Of a DNA stretch of 64,000 nt, positions 60,468 to 64,000 are shown in pieces. The DNA comes from Ktedonosporobacter rubrisoli (lineage in GTDB: Bacteria > Chloroflexota > Ktedonobacteria > Ktedonobacterales > Ktedonobacteraceae), in assembly GCF_004208415.1 (NCBI RefSeq), contig NZ_CP035758.1, positions 2,232,001 to 2,296,000 on the forward strand. The letters run 5' to 3'. Position numbers and translations under genes: made by a program. Below the pieces are notes generated by a model, which saw only the letters and a list, made by a program, of their open reading frames with translations, was not told the origin of the DNA and ran no database searches. Each line of letters starts with the position of its first letter. The stretch's first letter is position 1.

Positions 60468-61244
60468 TTACCGCAGGCGTTGAAAGGCCAGCTGACGCAT
60501 TCCCCACACAATCTCATTGTCTGCCGAAGACGTTTCTACCAGGGCATGTAGATCCTCTTCCAGCTGATTGATCTCCTGGGTAGCATAATGGGCTTGAATA
60601 AACTGATTGTGCTTCCAGGATTGAATATTCATCCAGAACATGGTTGCCGCATGCCTGCTTGTGACCGGAAGATGATAGACGCGGCTCAGCGTGCGCTTTC
60701 TGTTGCTAGTATCGTCTATCTGATTCAGCTCGGGCCCGATGTAGAGCTGGTTGGCTTGCTGCTCAAGCATTCTTGCGACAATCGCCAGATAGCGGCTAAA
60801 AAGCTGGTTGCTGGTCTGTATCCACTCTACCTCTTCGATGAGTAAGCTGCCACCTGGGCGCAGTTGTGTGCACCAGCGTTCAAGCGTGGCATAGGGATCT
60901 TGCAGATGGGTAAGCAGGAAGCGACAATAGAGCAAATCCGCCGGATCAGTCGGAAATGGTACGCTAGTAATATCGTGCTGCCTGAATGAGACCTGGGCGG
61001 TGGCTTTTTGTTGGGCATAGGCAATTGTGCGCTCGGAAAGATCCAGGCCTGTAACTTGCGCCGCTGCGAATGTCTTGGCCAGCAAACGTGTGGTGCTGCC
61101 AGGACCGCAGCCCAGGTCTATAATGCTTGCTGGTGCCTCCTGTATGCTATCGTGCAAGAATGCGCGCGTGGCTGGCTCATATACTTCGGCAAGCACTTCG
61201 AGACGTTGGATAGCACGATCGGTGTCTGTAAAAGCATACATCAT
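60468..61244 (-). CDS. Class I SAM-dependent methyltransferase
   Basis: A 258-residue protein. SAM-binding motif I is IIDLGCGPGSTTRLLA near residue 42, the acidic loop is VTGLDLSERT, and DLLYCRFLLTHLQDP is the motif IV/post-IV region. The C-terminal part is helical and likely forms the substrate lid. The family is that of UbiE/Trans-aconitate-type enzymes. Substrate unknown. It is transcribed alone. Confidence 0.82.
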   Translation of the reverse strand: MMYAFTDTDRAIQRLEVLAEVYEPATRAFLHDSIQEAPASIIDLGCGPGSTTRLLAKTFAAAQVTGLDLSERTIAYAQQKATAQVSFRQHDITSVPFPTDPADLLYCRFLLTHLQDPYATLERWCTQLRPGGSLLIEEVEWIQTSNQLFSRYLAIVARMLEQQANQLYIGPELNQIDDTSNRKRTLSRVYHLPVTSRHAATMFWMNIQSWKHNQFIQAHYATQEINQLEEDLHALVETSSADNEIVWGMRQLAFQRLR

Positions 61245-61606
61245 ACTGGAGTAAAGTCTCCATTTCTAGTATATCTGCAAAGTATGCAGCTAATCAGCTG
61301 AGTCAGCAAAGAAGTGTCGGGTCGCATCTCACAGAAGTTCGTCAGCCTTGAAGGCTAGCCCAGATCTTTGCTGCATATCTCCCCTATATAAGATTATAGC
61401 GGTATCAGGGTAGAGTAAGCAGCTCACTCTTAGCGGCTTATTGCCGTTCTTTGCTGCCTACTTCTCATTTTATCGAGCAAATATTGTTTGAACGCAAAAA
61501 TCGCTGATCAAGCTGTCGATTTTGGCAAACTCCGTTCGTCGTTTTAGCGAAGACAAAAAATGAGCGCTCTGAAAAGAATAAATTATTCTGGAAAAGGAGT
61601 AAGGCC
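61245..61606. other. Divergent intergenic region
   Basis: About 360 bp between the methyltransferase and the YciI-LLM-sigma genes. Only short inverted repeats such as CAGCT-AATC-AGCTG near 61290 and GAATAA-A-TTATTC near 61580 are seen. No gene; promoters not assigned. Confidence 0.45.
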
Positions 61607-61987
61607 ATGCGCTACTTACTGTTAATATATGGCGATCAGGCTGAGCATGCTAAGCTCGCTCAGGAAAAGCTTGGCGCTGAATACGAGGCTTATATGGCCT
61701 TTGGGGAAGAAGTTCGGCAAAGAGGCGTCCACATCGACAACAATGCACTTATGCCTATCAGTACTGCGACGACGGTGCGGGTGCGCGCGGGCAAAACACT
61801 TATCGCAGATGGCCCTTTTGCTGAGACCAAGGAACAGCTTGGTGGTTATTACCTGCTGAATTGTAAGGATCTCGACGAGGCTATCGAATTTGCCGCTAAG
61901 ATCCCCGCTGCTATAGACGGATCAATTGAGATCCGCCCGATTATGGAGTTGGATTATTATAGAACACTTGTAGGAAAAGGTGAGTAA
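61607..61987 (+). CDS. YciI/DGPF-domain protein
   Basis: A 126-residue protein with the DGPF motif (IADGPFAETKEQLGGYYLL) of the YCII-related family. These small dimeric proteins are nearly always encoded beside ECF42-type sigma factors, as here. Their biochemical role is not known, though the fold resembles ferredoxin-like enzymes. AAAAGGAG precedes the ATG. The next gene starts 2 bp after its stop. Confidence 0.88.
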   Translation: MRYLLLIYGDQAEHAKLAQEKLGAEYEAYMAFGEEVRQRGVHIDNNALMPISTATTVRVRAGKTLIADGPFAETKEQLGGYYLLNCKDLDEAIEFAAKIPAAIDGSIEIRPIMELDYYRTLVGKGE

Positions 61988-61989
61988 GT

Positions 61990-62940
61990 ATGTCGCTCAA
62001 ATATAGTATCTTCCTACCCCTTGGTGTTGGTGGGGAATTGGCGAGCAAGGACCCTGTAGAAACGTATGAAACAGTGGCTCAAATTGCGCAAATGGCTGAT
62101 GAACTTAGCTATGAGACGGCATGGTTGCCTGATCATTTTATCACGGCCCAGCCATCGCAGGCGGCACTTTTCGAGAGCTGGACGACAGCGGCAGCTCTGG
62201 CCCGTGATACGAAACGCGTGCGCATCGGACATCTGGTGACGGGCAATGCTTATCGCAACCCCGCCTTACAGGCCAAGATGGCTTCAACGCTTGATGTGAT
62301 CTCCCATGGACGCTATACTTTTGGCATCGGCGCCGGCTGGCACGAACAGGAGTTTCGGGCTTACGGCTATGAATATCCCACGGGACCTGAGCGCTTGCGT
62401 CAATTGCGCGAGGCTGTGCAGATCATTTTAGCTATGTGGACGCAGGAAGAAGCAGTCTTCGAAGGAAAATACTATCAGGTGCGCGGTGCCATCAACCAGC
62501 CCAAGGGCGTACAAAAGCCACATGTGCCCCTGCTGATCGCCGGTGACGGTGAGCGGGTGACGCTCAAACTGGTTGCTCAGTATGCCGATGCTTGTAGTGT
62601 GCAGGGCGATTTTGCAGCAATCAAGCATAAGTTTGCGGTGCTTAAACAGCATTGCGAGGCTGTTGGGCGAGATTATCAGAGCATTCGGCGAACTGCCCTC
62701 ACGCTCTGCCTCATCAGTGAAAGCGATGAGCAGGCCAGAGCCCTGATTCCAGGCGGTGAACTACTTGGTTTCCCTGGCAATGTTCTTTCCTATGGGCTCA
62801 TCGGTACTCCCGAGACCATTCGGCAGCGTCTAGCAGCCTATGAAGAGGCTGGGGTCCAGGAGCTTATCATTAGCTTCTTTGATGCTCCTGGCCTGGATTT
62901 CACGCGGCGTTTCGCCAATGAATTCATCATGAAGCAATGA
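61990..62940 (+). CDS. LLM-class F420-dependent oxidoreductase
   Basis: A 316-residue luciferase-like protein. Landmarks are ETAWLPDHFI near residue 40, RIGHLVTGNAYRNPALQAKM near 77, HGRYTFGIGAGWHEQEFRAY and the C-terminal YEEAGVQELIISFFDAPG. The arrangement matches F420-dependent oxidoreductases of the common Actinobacteria/Chloroflexota type. Start 2 bp after the yciI-like gene stop, with AAAGGTG inside that gene, so they are coupled. It sits between the DGPF gene and the sigma factor gene that usually lie together. Confidence 0.87.
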   Translation: MSLKYSIFLPLGVGGELASKDPVETYETVAQIAQMADELSYETAWLPDHFITAQPSQAALFESWTTAAALARDTKRVRIGHLVTGNAYRNPALQAKMASTLDVISHGRYTFGIGAGWHEQEFRAYGYEYPTGPERLRQLREAVQIILAMWTQEEAVFEGKYYQVRGAINQPKGVQKPHVPLLIAGDGERVTLKLVAQYADACSVQGDFAAIKHKFAVLKQHCEAVGRDYQSIRRTALTLCLISESDEQARALIPGGELLGFPGNVLSYGLIGTPETIRQRLAAYEEAGVQELIISFFDAPGLDFTRRFANEFIMKQ

Positions 62941-62961
62941 GAAAGTGTCAGTGAGGGAAGA

Positions 62962-64000
62962 ATGGATGCAGCACATCAGATTGTAGCACGTACCTTTCGC
63001 CAGGAAGCAGGTCGCATCCTTGCCAGCTTGATTAGTTCTGTGGGCGATTTTGAGCTCGCTCAGGATGCTCTACAGGATGCCTTGCTTGTCGCTCTTGAGC
63101 GCTGGCCACGCGAAGGGATACCGCACAATCCAGCTGCCTGGATTACAACTATCGCGCGGCGCAAGGCTATTGATCGTCTGCGCCGTGACAATATGCTTGC
63201 GCGTAAACAAATGATTTTGCAAGAACTGCTTGAGCGCGAAGAGCAGAGGGAAGGAGCGGAAGACACAGAAGATCTGGCGATTCCTGATGAGCGGCTCAAG
63301 CTGATGTTTACCTGCTGTCATCCCGCCCTGGCCTTAGAAGCGCAAATTGCCCTTACCCTCCAAACGCTGGGAGGGCTCTCCACTGCTGAAATTGCCAGCG
63401 CTTTTCTCGTTCCTCTACAGACGATGGCCCAGCGCCTGGTACGAGCCAAACGCAAGATTAAGGAGGCCGGTATTCCTTATCGGGTTCCAGGGCTTGAAGT
63501 ATTAGGAGAGCGCGTTGAGGCCATATTGTATGTGCTCTATCTCATTTTTAATGAGGGATATGCCGCCACCTCCGGTGATAAACTGATACGGCGTGAGCTT
63601 TGCGACGAAGCCATCAGGCTTACGCGGATCTTGATTATGCTAATGACTCAGCAAGCTCTTCATGATGGGCTTCCTGAAGCATGGGGACTACTTGCCCTCA
63701 TGTTATTGCATGATTCGCGACGTGAGGCGCGGGTGGGCGTGGATGGAGAGCTGATTCTGCTTGAGGCTCAGGACCGTTCACGCTGGGATCGCCGTAAAAT
63801 ACAGGAGGGTCTGGCTCTGATTGAGAAGGCCCTACCTATGAAACGCGTTGGACCCTATCAACTGCAGGCTGCCATCAGTGCTTTGCACGCTCAGGCACAA
63901 ACGCCTGAAGAGACAGATTGGTCGCAAATCGCCGCACTCTATAGGCTCTTGTGGCGGATTACACCCTCGCCAGTTGTTGAGCTAAACTGGATAGTGGCGA
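62962..64000 (+). CDS. ECF42-type RNA polymerase sigma factor (partial at window end)
   Basis: The frame is open from ATG 62962 to the window end (346 codons seen). Sigma region 2 is VARTFRQEAGRILASLI, DFELAQDALQDAL and PAAWITTIARRKAIDRLRRD. Region 4 is ALTLQTLGGLSTAEIASAFL, VPLQTMAQRLVRAKRKI. Then follows the DUF6596 domain with YLIFNEGYAATSGD and RLTRILIMLMT, and a start of a helical C-terminal part. This is the ECF42 group, which carries a C-terminal TPR-like domain in place of a separate anti-sigma factor and is tied to DGPF proteins, one of which lies two genes upstream. The last part of the protein is beyond the window. Confidence 0.9.
   Translation, partial: MDAAHQIVARTFRQEAGRILASLISSVGDFELAQDALQDALLVALERWPREGIPHNPAAWITTIARRKAIDRLRRDNMLARKQMILQELLEREEQREGAEDTEDLAIPDERLKLMFTCCHPALALEAQIALTLQTLGGLSTAEIASAFLVPLQTMAQRLVRAKRKIKEAGIPYRVPGLEVLGERVEAILYVLYLIFNEGYAATSGDKLIRRELCDEAIRLTRILIMLMTQQALHDGLPEAWGLLALMLLHDSRREARVGVDGELILLEAQDRSRWDRRKIQEGLALIEKALPMKRVGPYQLQAAISALHAQAQTPEETDWSQIAALYRLLWRITPSPVVELNWIVA

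Overview
The window looks like a chromosomal segment of a soil-type Chloroflexota bacterium, most likely class Ktedonobacteria. This is inference from gene style: two giant MalT-type LuxR regulators sharing an N-terminal 'WYAY...YLG' module, a TPR protein like the C-terminal half of Ktedonobacter regulators, many LLM/DGPF/DJ-1 accessory enzymes, a moderate GC content judged by eye, and no conserved housekeeping cluster. No rRNA, tRNA, CRISPR array, insertion sequence or phage gene was recognised.

Layout. 1-4,300: methyltransferase, CPBP protease and a two-component system (minus strand). 4,400-4,610: three inverted repeats in a divergent intergenic region. 4,668-8,419: a GtrA-GT2 fusion and a GT39 membrane glycosyltransferase, probably a lipid-linked sugar transfer pair. 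8,837-20,517: the phosphonate locus, with phnC on its own, a convergent regulator gene, then phnE-D-G-H-I-J-K-L-M closed by a strong hairpin. 20,665-32,257: mostly minus-strand accessory genes (second CPBP protein, beta-lactamase-like hydrolase with TetR regulator, HTH-less TPR protein, DJ-1/PfpI protein, P450, large LuxR regulator, alpha/beta hydrolase). 32,561-41,435: sigma factor with a membrane segment and a large C-terminal domain, LLM enzyme, Na+/H+ antiporter, HTH-PAS-histidine kinase with a receiver protein, DUF2252 protein. 41,644-50,545: WD40 lipoprotein, agmatinase-like enzyme, epimerase, GlxA regulator, PfpI protein, quinone oxidoreductase, NagB, BVMO-type monooxygenase. 50,797-64,000: second LuxR regulator, FAD monooxygenase, YggT protein, archaeal-type dihydropteroate synthase, DUF2332 protein, frameshifted MFS gene, methyltransferase, and a YciI-LLM-ECF sigma cluster running off the right end.

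The most interesting part is the C-P lyase locus. Its regulator (9607-11292) is a fusion of a cytoplasmic PhnD-like phosphonate-binding domain, a LacI helix-turn-helix and a shortened LacI sensor domain. A perfect 18-bp palindrome lies just downstream of a good promoter ahead of phnE. Together these suggest a repressor that senses phosphonates inside the cell with a domain borrowed from the transporter. The operon has further oddities: a tandem membrane duplication in PhnE, a four-cysteine insertion in PhnK, an acidic insertion in PhnH and a hairpin after phnD.
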